From: Halarcobacter sp. | GTDB taxonomy: Bacteria > Campylobacterota > Campylobacteria > Campylobacterales > Arcobacteraceae | NCBI GenBank assembly: GCA_030145305.1 | Contig: JAQYVX010000001.1 | Span: forward strand, 329,357 to 393,356 | Direction: 5' to 3' | DNA: 64,000 nucleotides | Part shown: one piece after another, positions 17,102 to 26,075 of the stretch | Layout: each line of letters starts with the position of its first letter | Numbering within the stretch: position 1 is the stretch's first letter | Program-made: the position numbers and the translations under genes | The notes under the pieces: generated by a model | What the model saw: only the letters and a program-made list of their open reading frames with translations | The model's database searches: none | Told to the model about the DNA's origin: nothing

Positions 17102-17666
17102 ATTTTAAATATTTATTTATAAACTTATCCCATCTTCTAGTTATTCTTCTTCTTGCAAAGTATGGAATTTTATTTGGCAGTGTAAAATGAGAAACATCCC
17201 CTAATCCATCTATTAAAACTAAATCAAAATCTGTTTCACTATTTTTTCTAAGTAGAATATTTTTAGGCATCATTCCATAATTAAAAATTATACAATTATC
17301 TAAAAAATATTGTTTATATATAGCTAGTTCTTTTTCGTAAGCCTTTGAACCATTTTCCTTTAAATAATAAGCAAAGCTTTTTGAGACACTTCCATCGTAA
17401 TCTCTTATTAATTCTATTATAAAACCATCACCTTTATTTGTTTTAGTCTCACCAAAAAATTCAGGTAGATGTTTCCAGCTTTTAACACCTCTTTTTATTA
17501 ACTCTTTATAATACTTAATCTCTTTGTCTGATTGTTTACTTTTTTTCCTTTTATTATTTTCAAAGGTAATTTTTATTGTTTTACTATTATCTTCAGGATG
17601 ATGGTAGCAAGCTCTTTCATTTCCCTTAGCTATAAAATCTTCATCTTTTAAAATTATCACTTGCAC
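17100..17666 (-). CDS. YrbL-family kinase-like protein, paralogue 3
   Basis: This 188-residue member has GNERACY (15-21), Lys32 and DGLG (153-156). In the catalytic-loop region it reads FNYGMMPKN, so the Asp seen five residues before the Asn in paralogues 1 and 2 is replaced by Gly131. That divergence suggests a different or lost activity. The start is GTG 17666 with AGGAG upstream; a second GTG six bases on has better spacing but worse alignment with the paralogues. It follows the GT4 gene by 5 bases as the last gene of the 19508-17100 unit. Confidence 0.75.
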   Translation of the reverse strand: MQVIILKDEDFIAKGNERACYHHPEDNSKTIKITFENNKRKKSKQSDKEIKYYKELIKRGVKSWKHLPEFFGETKTNKGDGFIIELIRDYDGSVSKSFAYYLKENGSKAYEKELAIYKQYFLDNCIIFNYGMMPKNILLRKNSETDFDLVLIDGLGDVSHFTLPNKIPYFARRRITRRWDKFINKYLK

Positions 17667-17671
17667 AACTC

Positions 17672-18775
17672 CTAAATTTCTTTTAATACTTTTATTAACT
17701 TTTCAAACTGGATATCATTATTAAATGATTCATTTGCTTTTTTTTCACCATTTTTGGCTAATTTTTCTTTTAAACTATCATCAGAATAAAGTTCTTCTAT
17801 TTTCAAAGCTAAATCATCTGCATTTTGAGACTCAAAAAGTAATCCCGTTTCTTTATCATCTATTATCTCTAATACTCCACCTGCATTTGCACCAAGGACA
17901 GCTGTGCCCATTTGCATAGCTTCAATAGTAACAAGCCCAAAAGTTTCATTTCTTGATGCCATAATAATGCAATCACAAGCTTGCATAAACTTATGTGGTT
18001 CATTCGTAAAACCTAAAAATTTTATCTCTTCTTCCAAACTATATGATTTTATCTTATCTTTCAATTCAATCAAATATTCTTCTTTCATAGCATGACCTAC
18101 AAAAAAAGCCTTAATATTTAAATTTTTTTCTTTCAAGATTTTCATTGCCTCAATTAAAAGATACTGCCCTTTAAATTCATTTATTCTACCAATTATTCCA
18201 ACTATAAAGCTCTCTTTTGAAAATATTGAGTCTTTAAAAAATTCTATCTCATTTTCTGAATACTTAGAAGAGCATGCAGCCCCTAAATAAACTTGTTTTA
18301 TTTTAGGTCTGATATCATTTGGTATAAATTTTATTAATTGTTTCTCTAATTCTTTTGTAACTGCAATTATTAAATCAATATTTTTATATAAAAACTTATG
18401 ATAAAAATCATCTTTAAATCTGGTCATAGTCATATGTCTTGATTGTATAACTTTAGGTTTTCTTTTTGAAATTTTTTTTGCTAAAACAACTATGGGTAAA
18501 TCTTTTGTCCAATGTATATGAACTATGTCAATATTATTAGAATCAATAATTTTAGCTAGTTTCATTGCATTTATTAAAGAAAAACTACTCTTTCTTTTTA
18601 GAGTAAAATATCTATTTTCACCATCTTTATAATATTTTTCTAATTTACTATTTTTAGCAATAAGAGAAACTATATTAAAGTTTTTTGATAAGTGTTTTGC
18701 ACACTTACTCATATAAAGTTCTAAACCACCTAAATCAGGAGATAAACAAACTTCAAGAATATTTTTATTTATCAT
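17672..18775 (-). CDS. GT4 family glycosyltransferase
   Basis: The 367-residue GT-B enzyme has an N-terminal GGLELYMSKCAKHL acceptor-side loop, IVGIIGRINEFKGQYLLIEA, and the E-x7-E motif in RNETFGLVTIEAMQMG. It is a retaining transferase that likely adds a hexose or heptose to the LPS core on the cytoplasmic face. It overlaps the GT2 gene upstream by 11 bases and precedes YrbL3 by 5 bases. Donor and acceptor cannot be read from sequence. Confidence 0.88.
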   Translation of the reverse strand: MINKNILEVCLSPDLGGLELYMSKCAKHLSKNFNIVSLIAKNSKLEKYYKDGENRYFTLKRKSSFSLINAMKLAKIIDSNNIDIVHIHWTKDLPIVVLAKKISKRKPKVIQSRHMTMTRFKDDFYHKFLYKNIDLIIAVTKELEKQLIKFIPNDIRPKIKQVYLGAACSSKYSENEIEFFKDSIFSKESFIVGIIGRINEFKGQYLLIEAMKILKEKNLNIKAFFVGHAMKEEYLIELKDKIKSYSLEEEIKFLGFTNEPHKFMQACDCIIMASRNETFGLVTIEAMQMGTAVLGANAGGVLEIIDDKETGLLFESQNADDLALKIEELYSDDSLKEKLAKNGEKKANESFNNDIQFEKLIKVLKEI

Positions 18776-19508
18776 CTTTTTGCATTTCCAACATCAAAGC
18801 ATATTTCATATATGAACTAAATGCAGAGATAACAGCAACATTCCAGCCATGAATACCATGAAAGGCTCCACCTTTTAAAACTAAGGCTTTAAATAAGGCT
18901 CCAACGCCATGAACAAAGGGGTCAAAAACACTTGCTCTTTTACCAGATTCATAAGAGATTTGTGCACCTCTTTTTATAAATTTTTCAGTCACTCTTATCA
19001 TATGAATATAATCATCATAAGAATAATGAAGCATATCAGCTTTTAAATCACATACATTTTTAGCTTCAACTTTTGCATGACCTTTTTGTTTTGAATAAGC
19101 ACATTTTTTTCTATTATATAGTCTTGTAACTCTATCTGGATACCAAAGCTTAATAAGGTTATTCCCTACATATGTCTTTCTTGCAAAAGAAAATCCATCA
19201 TAGTTTGTATTATCTAAGTCTAGTTTTTTAATTGCTTTTATTGCATTTGTATCAAGTCTTTCATCAGCATCAATGCTTAAAATCCAATCATTTTTTGCAT
19301 ATGGCTCACCAAATGCTTTTTGCGGACCATCCCCTAAATATTCTTGTTTTATAACTTTTGCACCTAAACTTTCTGCTATTTCACATGTTCTGTCAGAACT
19401 TAATGAATCTACTACTAAAATCTCGTCGCATACAGTCTGTACTGACTTAATAACAGCTTCAATATTTTTTTCTTCATTTAGTGTAATTATATTTGCGGTA
19501 ATTTTCAA
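18765..19508 (-). CDS. GT2 glycosyltransferase, WaaE/LgtF type
   Basis: The 247-residue GT-A enzyme starts MKITANIITLNEEKNI and has VVDSLSSDRT and the DxD-type SIDADERLD metal site. These match the WaaE/KdtX/LgtF group, which adds beta-1,4-glucose to heptose I of the inner core. The start is TTG 19508. It is the first gene of a three-gene minus-strand unit (GT2, GT4, YrbL3) and is divergent from the GT4 gene at 19598. Confidence 0.88.
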   Translation of the reverse strand: MKITANIITLNEEKNIEAVIKSVQTVCDEILVVDSLSSDRTCEIAESLGAKVIKQEYLGDGPQKAFGEPYAKNDWILSIDADERLDTNAIKAIKKLDLDNTNYDGFSFARKTYVGNNLIKLWYPDRVTRLYNRKKCAYSKQKGHAKVEAKNVCDLKADMLHYSYDDYIHMIRVTEKFIKRGAQISYESGKRASVFDPFVHGVGALFKALVLKGGAFHGIHGWNVAVISAFSSYMKYALMLEMQKDDK

Positions 19509-19597
19509 AATGTAAAGACCTTATCTTAATATAGTAAATATTATATAATAAGTTTAATTTAAATAGGATATAATCCACATTTTATAAGGGTTTTAAA

Positions 19598-20668
19598 ATG
19601 AATTTGAAAACTGCAATAATTTGCTTATCAAGAGTAAATGGGGGAATGGAATTAGCCTCAGTAAAGTTAGCTAGGATATTAAGCAATGATATTAATATTG
19701 AATTTATTGCTAGAGATAAAAGTTATATATTAGATAAAAAAGAACATTTTGAAAACTATAATATAAAAATACATGAAGTAAACTTTTCTAGTAATTTAAG
19801 CTTCTCACTGATATTTCAAATAAGAGAAATATTGATTAACAATAAAATTAGAAATATCATCTTTTTAGGTGCTTCTGAAATGAAATCTCTCTATTTTGCA
19901 ACCCTTGGTCTTGATATTAATTTTATTATTAGACAAGGTTCAAAAAAAACAACTTCAAAAAAAGATTTTTTTCATAAACTATTTTATTCAAATGTAAACT
20001 ATTTTATAGGAAATTGTGAATATATGAGACAAAATATTATAGATATTTTGCCAATACCTAAAAAAGCAAGAGTAAAAAGAATATATTCCTCTTTAAAACT
20101 TGAAAGAAATATAAACTTTAAACCTTTAGATAAAAAAATAGACTTAGTACATGTGGGAAGAATTCATCCAGGAAAAGGTCAAAAAGATGCTATTGAAGCT
20201 TGCCAAATTTTATATGAAAATAATTTTGATTTTAAAATGACTTTCTTAGGAGATTTCCAAAATAAATTGTATTATGATGAAATTCAAAAAGATTTAGAAA
20301 AGCTTGCATATAAAGATAAAATAGAGTTTGTTGGGTATACCTCAAAAGTAAAAGAATACCTACAAAAATCTGATATATTTATTTTTCCAAGTCTTGGAGA
20401 AGGCATGAGTAATGCCATTATTGAATCACTTGGATTTGGATTAATCCCAATTATTTATAATGATACTTCCTCTCCTGAATTTAAAGATTTGGGATTTCAT
20501 ATTCATTTAACAAAAGAAAATGATATAAAGAACTTAAAAGAAATCCTTCTTGATCTGGCAAAAAATTTTAAAGAAGAAAAAGAAAAAGCTCTATTTAATC
20601 ATGAAAAAGCTTTAGAAATTTTTGCTCCTAAAAGAGAAAAGAATGAATATTTAGAACTATTGAAATAA
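19598..20668 (+). CDS. GT4 family glycosyltransferase
   Basis: The 356-residue GT-B enzyme has VNGGMELASVKLARIL at the N-terminus, the donor-side LVHVGRIHPGKGQKDAIEA, and E-x7-E in LGEGMSNAIIESLGFG. It forms a two-gene plus-strand unit with the next GT4 gene, 8 bases apart, and is divergent from the GT2 gene over an 89-base gap holding the promoters. It probably builds outer core or O-chain. Confidence 0.88.
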   Translation: MNLKTAIICLSRVNGGMELASVKLARILSNDINIEFIARDKSYILDKKEHFENYNIKIHEVNFSSNLSFSLIFQIREILINNKIRNIIFLGASEMKSLYFATLGLDINFIIRQGSKKTTSKKDFFHKLFYSNVNYFIGNCEYMRQNIIDILPIPKKARVKRIYSSLKLERNINFKPLDKKIDLVHVGRIHPGKGQKDAIEACQILYENNFDFKMTFLGDFQNKLYYDEIQKDLEKLAYKDKIEFVGYTSKVKEYLQKSDIFIFPSLGEGMSNAIIESLGFGLIPIIYNDTSSPEFKDLGFHIHLTKENDIKNLKEILLDLAKNFKEEKEKALFNHEKALEIFAPKREKNEYLELLK

Positions 20669-20676
20669 GGTTATTT

Positions 20677-21744
20677 ATGGAAAGTATAGTATTAATAATA
20701 GATTCTCTTATAACAGGAGGAGCAGAAACAACGAATATTAGATTAGCAGATATGTTTCTAGAAGCTGGATTTGATGTGCATATAATATCTATTAAAGATA
20801 ATAAAGAACTTCACATTAGCAAAAATATAAAAGTAGATACTCTAGCCTATAAAAAAAGAAAAAAACTTTTTAATAATAAGTATTATTCAAAATTATTAGA
20901 AAATAAACTCAATCAAATAAAAAATAAAAAATTAATTCTAGGTAGCTTAGGATTAAGTCATAAATTAATGAATATCATAGATAAAAAATTTAATTTTTAT
21001 TATGTTTTACATGGAACAACTACAAAAGCAAAGCTCGATACAAAAAAAGGACTTAGTAGACTTATTAAAAAAAATGAATTGGAAAATTTATACAATAATA
21101 AAAATATTATATGCGTTTCAAAAGGTGTAGAGAAAGATATATTAAGCTTAAATATAAAACCTAAAACCATACAAACAATTTATAATCCATTTAATTTTAC
21201 TTATATAAAAGAACTTTCAGAAAAAAATATTAATATTCAATTGCCAGAAAAATACATTGTTCACGTAGGAAGATTTGCAAAAGTAAAAAAGCATGACATC
21301 TTAATACAAGCTTTTTCTTTATTAAAAGACAAAACATTAAAGCTTGTATTAGTAGGCGATGGAGAAGAAAGAAAAAATATAGAAGAATTGATTAAAAAAT
21401 TAGGATTAGAAAAGAAAATTATATTATTAGGATTTTTAGAAAATCCTTATCCTATTATCAAAAAAGCAAAATTATTAGTATTATCATCAGAAAATGAAGG
21501 CTTTGGGAATGTATTAATAGAAGCAATGATTTTAAATACAAATGTAGTAAGTACAAATGCCCCAACAGGACCTAGTGAAATCCTTATTGATTCATTATCA
21601 GAAAATTTAGCAGAAGTAAATAATTATAAAGATTTACAGATGAAAATAAATCATGCATTATCAAATATGAATATAATAAATTACCCTATATCTCAGTATA
21701 AAGAAGAAGTTATTCAAAAAGAGTATTTTAATCTTTTTGAATAA
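20677..21744 (+). CDS. GT4 family glycosyltransferase
   Basis: The 355-residue enzyme has SLITGGAETTNIRLAD, YIVHVGRFAKVKKHDILIQA and E-x7-E in ENEGFGNVLIEAMIL. The sequence resembles the GalNAc/Gal transferases of the PglA/WbnH kind, but that subclass is a guess. Its 3' end overlaps the converging O-antigen ligase gene by 17 bases. Confidence 0.88.
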   Translation: MESIVLIIDSLITGGAETTNIRLADMFLEAGFDVHIISIKDNKELHISKNIKVDTLAYKKRKKLFNNKYYSKLLENKLNQIKNKKLILGSLGLSHKLMNIIDKKFNFYYVLHGTTTKAKLDTKKGLSRLIKKNELENLYNNKNIICVSKGVEKDILSLNIKPKTIQTIYNPFNFTYIKELSEKNINIQLPEKYIVHVGRFAKVKKHDILIQAFSLLKDKTLKLVLVGDGEERKNIEELIKKLGLEKKIILLGFLENPYPIIKKAKLLVLSSENEGFGNVLIEAMILNTNVVSTNAPTGPSEILIDSLSENLAEVNNYKDLQMKINHALSNMNIINYPISQYKEEVIQKEYFNLFE

Positions 21745-22936
21745 GTTTCTTTTTTGATTCTATAATTATTAATGTAAAAAATACAAATGACATCAAAAAT
21801 AAAATATTTATAGGTTTTTTATCCATTAAACTATTAAAAAGTCCATTATAAAAAATTGTACAATATAAACTAAATGCTAAATATTGATATTGTTTATTAA
21901 TTTTTAATTGATAAATTAACATGCACACTGATGATATAAGTAAAATATATCCTAATAATCCATATCTTAAAAGTATTTCAAAATGTTGATTATGTAAACT
22001 TCCAAAAGATGCATAAGTATTTTCTTTTTCTGCAATTTTTCTATATTCAACTCTTGTATCTCCAGCTCCTACACCAAATAAGGGATTATCTTTTAATATT
22101 AATGCCGAAGTTCGATATAAATAACTTCTAATTCCCCAACTACCCTCATATTTATTTTCCAAGAATACACTTTTTAATTCTTTATAACCTGTAGTAAATT
22201 TTGAAGAAAAATTAACTAAAGAATAGATAGAGATTGTAAATCCTAAAAACATAATTAGTATAATTTTTTTTGTAAAAAAACTTCTAAAAAAGAAAAGTAA
22301 AAATGTAAAAACTGTCAAAATAATTGAAAGATGAGCTGATCTTCCATTATTAATAAGAAAAGAAAAAAGACATAAAATAAATACTAAAATAAATGATATT
22401 TTTTCTAACTTATTATTAGAATAATAACTATGAATATAAGAAAATAGAACTCCCATAGCTAACATAGGTGTCACAATTGCATATTCTAAATGACCTCTAG
22501 GGTCACTGGGAATAGACTCTTTAATAGTATAAAACCCAAAATAAATACCTAAACTATATATTGCATAAATAGCAAAACCATAGGTAAATAACTTCAAACC
22601 TTTTTTTGCATCTTCCATATCTAGGGAGAACAGAAGTACTGGTATAAAGATTAATGATTCTCTATATATCTTTTGAGCCCATAAACCATGTTCCATATTT
22701 GAAGTCCATAGCAAACTTAAATATGTGTATGCAATAAAAACGAATAAAACTAAAATAGGCTTAAATTTCATAATCTCAGAAAATCTTATTTTTAATAAGT
22801 TTTTATCTTTTTTTAAAACTAAAAAAAACAACAATATTACTATTGAAAATGCTGCATAGTGAGAATTAAATAAATACAAAGGGGTAATTAAAAACCAAAA
22901 GTATAAAATCTGTTTATATAGAAAATTATTAAGCAT
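21728..22936 (-). CDS. waaL: O-antigen ligase (WaaL family)
   Basis: The 402-residue polytopic membrane protein has roughly ten to eleven hydrophobic segments. The Wzy_C/WaaL hallmarks are visible: a periplasmic loop with NPLFGVGAGDTR, and SLHNQHFEILLRYGLLGY with the conserved His. WaaL joins O-polysaccharide to lipid A-core in the periplasm. Wzy polymerases share this fold; the WaaL call rests on the neighbouring core genes. It follows the LtaS-like gene by 4 bases. Confidence 0.75.
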   Translation of the reverse strand: MLNNFLYKQILYFWFLITPLYLFNSHYAAFSIVILLFFLVLKKDKNLLKIRFSEIMKFKPILVLFVFIAYTYLSLLWTSNMEHGLWAQKIYRESLIFIPVLLFSLDMEDAKKGLKLFTYGFAIYAIYSLGIYFGFYTIKESIPSDPRGHLEYAIVTPMLAMGVLFSYIHSYYSNNKLEKISFILVFILCLFSFLINNGRSAHLSIILTVFTFLLFFFRSFFTKKIILIMFLGFTISIYSLVNFSSKFTTGYKELKSVFLENKYEGSWGIRSYLYRTSALILKDNPLFGVGAGDTRVEYRKIAEKENTYASFGSLHNQHFEILLRYGLLGYILLISSVCMLIYQLKINKQYQYLAFSLYCTIFYNGLFNSLMDKKPINILFLMSFVFFTLIIIESKKKLIQKD

Positions 22937-22940
22937 AAAA

Positions 22941-24938
22941 TTAATCCTTGTAATGATTTATTAAAAATTGTGTTACTGCTAAACTTGATTTATAATAGTT
23001 TATTAAGTTGTTATTTGTTTCATTTTTCAACTTTGATAATTTAAAAATATTTTCTTTTTGATTTACAATCATAGAACCATTAAATCCATAATGTTTAGCT
23101 TCATAATCAAATAGATTATATCCAATTGATATATAATTTTCATCCTTTAAAGTAAGATTATAAAGAGTAGGAAATATATCTTTATGTGAACCTGCAATAC
23201 TTGTATCAATTTTTAATTTATTTTTTAATTCTTTAGGTAAATAGAAATATAAAGGAATATTCTTTGAGTTAAGTAATTGATTATCATCATACTTCATAAT
23301 TCCATCAATCGTATTATTATCTGCTGTAACTACTACTATAGTATTTTTTGCAAATTCACTTTTTTTAAATTTATCTAAGAATATTCCTACTTGATCAATC
23401 GCATAAGCATAGGACTTAAATCTTTGCTCTGCAAGTTCAAAATCTCCCGTTATATGTTCTTTTATTTCATCTGTATAGATTAAAGGTTTAGATTTATAAT
23501 CAGAAGGTATATTATAAGGAGGATGATTATTTGTACTTAAGGCAAAAATAAATTGCTTTTTATTTTTTGAATCTTCTAATTTATCCAAAATGTGAGAGTA
23601 TAGATGCTCATCAAATATACCCCAAGGATGAAAGTATTCGCTTTCTTCTTTAGTTTTATTCTTGATATTATTAAATATATTAATTTTACCTTGAACATTA
23701 TCATATCCTTGATACTTAATAAACTTACCTAAATTTCTCCAAGATAAATCTCCTCCATAAATAAATGATGTTTCATAATCATGTTTTTTATATAAAAAAC
23801 CAGCAGTATAATCAAAAGATGTTTGTTTATAAATAGATTGAGAGAAAGCAAAGGCATTTGGACGTTTTGGAATATTTAGTAGTAAAGCTTCCAGGCTTGA
23901 TATTGTGCCATCCCCTGAAGAAATAAAGTTTGTAAAAAGGATATCTTCATCAAAATGTTTTTTCAGATTTCCTAAAATATTATAGGACTCTGAATTATAT
24001 TTAGTTATAGGCATTCCAAAACTTTCAACCATTATTAAAACTATATTATAATCATTGTCATCTATTTTTTTAGTTTTATATGTGATATTATTCAATAAAT
24101 TCTTACTATCAATATTATCAGTTTGTTTAAAGTCTTTGAATGCTTTTTCTATATTATTTTTATAACCAGTTTCTTTAATTAAATCATATTCTCTTTTTAA
24201 GTATTTTTTTCTTATGCCATACGCATTTGTAAATGCTCTAAAACCATTTTGGGGTATTTTATTAATAAATTCATTTTCAGATACATTTGGAATCATTTTA
24301 CCTAAAGGATACATACCTAAAGTACCTCTAATTGCTAGAAAATTTAAAACGAATATTATTGTAAAAATTAAAAAAGATATTTTTAATCCAAAAAAAGATT
24401 TAAGATATTTATTTTCCTTATTTAGAATAAAAGAAATGACTTTAAATAAAAAAAATGAATAAATAAAAAATAGTGATAAGATAAAAATTACATTGTAATT
24501 TTGCCAAAAAGTTATAAGAAGAGCAGAAGTATCATCATCAAAAAGTCCAAAAAATAGAATATTTATATGATCTTTAAAATATGAATAAAATCCAAAATCG
24601 GCACCTGCTAATAAACTCACCGCTAAATAGCAAAAGAAAAGATAATAAATTAAAAATTTAGAAAAAAAGTTTAAAAAAGACTCCTTTTTTAAATAATATA
24701 AAATTATAAGCATAATTGTTGGGATAACTTGAATATAACCTACTACAGTAAGATCTATTCTTAATCCTAAAAAAAAAGCTTTGAAAATATCTAGGTAAAA
24801 AATATTAAACTTATCTAGGGGTGAATAATAGAAAAAGAATATAGTTCTAAATAAAGACATAATTATCAAAAGAAAAATATGTGCAAAAATTAATTTTTTG
24901 AAAATATTAAGGGTATGTGACATAATTGTTTGATTCAC
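22941..24938 (-). CDS. LtaS/MdoB-like sulfatase-fold transferase
   Basis: The 665-residue protein has five or six N-terminal membrane helices and a large periplasmic sulfatase-fold domain. Visible are MVESFG (Glu305), the nucleophile Thr345 in GDGTISSLEALLLN, and VVVTADNNT, where the usual Asp-His metal pair is Asp540-Asn541. Relatives transfer phosphoglycerol or phosphoethanolamine from phospholipid to glycans. The gene lies between waaL and a kinase-like gene, close to dgkA, which fits a diacylglycerol-producing transferase acting on LPS. The start is GTG 24938. Substrate is unknown and the Asn substitution makes metal use uncertain. Confidence 0.8.
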   Translation of the reverse strand: MNQTIMSHTLNIFKKLIFAHIFLLIIMSLFRTIFFFYYSPLDKFNIFYLDIFKAFFLGLRIDLTVVGYIQVIPTIMLIILYYLKKESFLNFFSKFLIYYLFFCYLAVSLLAGADFGFYSYFKDHINILFFGLFDDDTSALLITFWQNYNVIFILSLFFIYSFFLFKVISFILNKENKYLKSFFGLKISFLIFTIIFVLNFLAIRGTLGMYPLGKMIPNVSENEFINKIPQNGFRAFTNAYGIRKKYLKREYDLIKETGYKNNIEKAFKDFKQTDNIDSKNLLNNITYKTKKIDDNDYNIVLIMVESFGMPITKYNSESYNILGNLKKHFDEDILFTNFISSGDGTISSLEALLLNIPKRPNAFAFSQSIYKQTSFDYTAGFLYKKHDYETSFIYGGDLSWRNLGKFIKYQGYDNVQGKINIFNNIKNKTKEESEYFHPWGIFDEHLYSHILDKLEDSKNKKQFIFALSTNNHPPYNIPSDYKSKPLIYTDEIKEHITGDFELAEQRFKSYAYAIDQVGIFLDKFKKSEFAKNTIVVVTADNNTIDGIMKYDDNQLLNSKNIPLYFYLPKELKNKLKIDTSIAGSHKDIFPTLYNLTLKDENYISIGYNLFDYEAKHYGFNGSMIVNQKENIFKLSKLKNETNNNLINYYKSSLAVTQFLINHYKD

Positions 24939-24942
24939 AAGC

Positions 24943-25728
24943 TTATCCTTTTAAGTTTTTTAATATAAGAAAAAGTTTGAAAAAACCTTGACCATCTCTT
25001 CCTATTACTTTTTTAAAAAAACGATTTTGACTAAGTGTTATAAAAAAAGAAATTTTTTGTGCCAAACTTTTAAGTTTACGTCTAAAGTCACTATTTTGAG
25101 GTACTAATTCAGTATATTTTTTTATTACGTAATTATAATCTATTTCAAAAGAAGCTCTAGTTTTAGTTAAAGATAATAAAAATAAAATAAAATCCCTAAA
25201 TTGTAAAACTTCTAAATCAATATTATCATCAAAACTATCTTCAAAATCTATAGCTGTAATTTTTCCATCTTTATATAGAAAATTTCTAGCTTGAGGACCA
25301 CCATGATATTCATGATTATTATGAATCAAGGCTAGGTTTTCTAACATTAAATCAATGTAATAATACATTTTCTCTTTACTTATATCTCTTTTTCTAATAT
25401 AAGAATTAACCATTTTCCCAGAATCTTCTAAAACAAAAAAACTTTCATTTTTTATTTTTATTGTGGGTGTATTAACTCCTTTTTGCATTAGTCTTTCAAT
25501 TTTATTTGTTTCAAATTTCAAGCTATCTTTTGCTGTTTTATTCTCAACGGGTAATAATACCTCTATAGAAAAACGCTTATATAATAACTTATGTATAAAA
25601 TTCGATTTTGTTGCTCTTGCCTTTTTTAGCCAATACTTTTTATTTTCAAATTCAAAAGAGAATATCTCTTCTTTTTTTTGCTCATTTAAATTATAAACTA
25701 AATCTTTAAACTCTTTTTCTATGCCCAT
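24943..25728 (-). CDS. Kinase-like protein of the LPS kinase/BUD32 superfamily
   Basis: The protein is about 261 residues from ATG 25728, inside the dgkA stop region; a TTG at 25770 would overlap dgkA by 52 bases. It has N-lobe lysines (KKYWLKKAR), GVNTPTIKI, then HNNHEYHGGPQARN (His142) and AIDFED (Asp161). At the catalytic Asp position it has Gly (HGG rather than HGD), a variation also known from BUD32-like proteins. It is the fifth protein-kinase-like gene of the locus. Core or lipid A phosphorylation is inferred only. Confidence 0.72.
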   Translation of the reverse strand: MGIEKEFKDLVYNLNEQKKEEIFSFEFENKKYWLKKARATKSNFIHKLLYKRFSIEVLLPVENKTAKDSLKFETNKIERLMQKGVNTPTIKIKNESFFVLEDSGKMVNSYIRKRDISKEKMYYYIDLMLENLALIHNNHEYHGGPQARNFLYKDGKITAIDFEDSFDDNIDLEVLQFRDFILFLLSLTKTRASFEIDYNYVIKKYTELVPQNSDFRRKLKSLAQKISFFITLSQNRFFKKVIGRDGQGFFKLFLILKNLKG

Positions 25729-26075
25729 AGTAAAACTACAATCCAAATAATTACATGTAATCCTATACAAAACATTACAGCTGTTGAGCCAATGTCTTTT
25801 GCATTTTTTGCCAAAGGATGAATTTCTTTTGTTACTAAATCAACAACATTTTCAATAGCTGAGTTTATTAACTCAACTATTAAGACTAAAATTCCTGTAA
25901 TAAAAAGTGCTATCTTATAAATAAGAGAAACATCAATAAAAATTATTCCTAGTACAATGAAAACAGCAGCAAAAAGTTCGAGTTTAAAAGAACTTTCTGT
26001 TTTAAATGCGTGTTTTAAGCCATCAAGTGCATATTTTGTATTTTTAAAAAGGTGATATTTTGGTTTATTATTCAT
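25719..26075 (-). CDS. dgkA: Diacylglycerol kinase
   Basis: The 118-residue protein has three membrane helices and the DgkA signature ELINSAIENVVDLV followed by KNAKDIGSTAV. It phosphorylates diacylglycerol to phosphatidate in the inner membrane. In this locus the EptC-like and LtaS-like transferases should both release diacylglycerol, which explains the gene's presence. It starts one base after the acyltransferase gene, and the next gene begins inside its end. Confidence 0.96.
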   Translation of the reverse strand: MNNKPKYHLFKNTKYALDGLKHAFKTESSFKLELFAAVFIVLGIIFIDVSLIYKIALFITGILVLIVELINSAIENVVDLVTKEIHPLAKNAKDIGSTAVMFCIGLHVIIWIVVLLWA

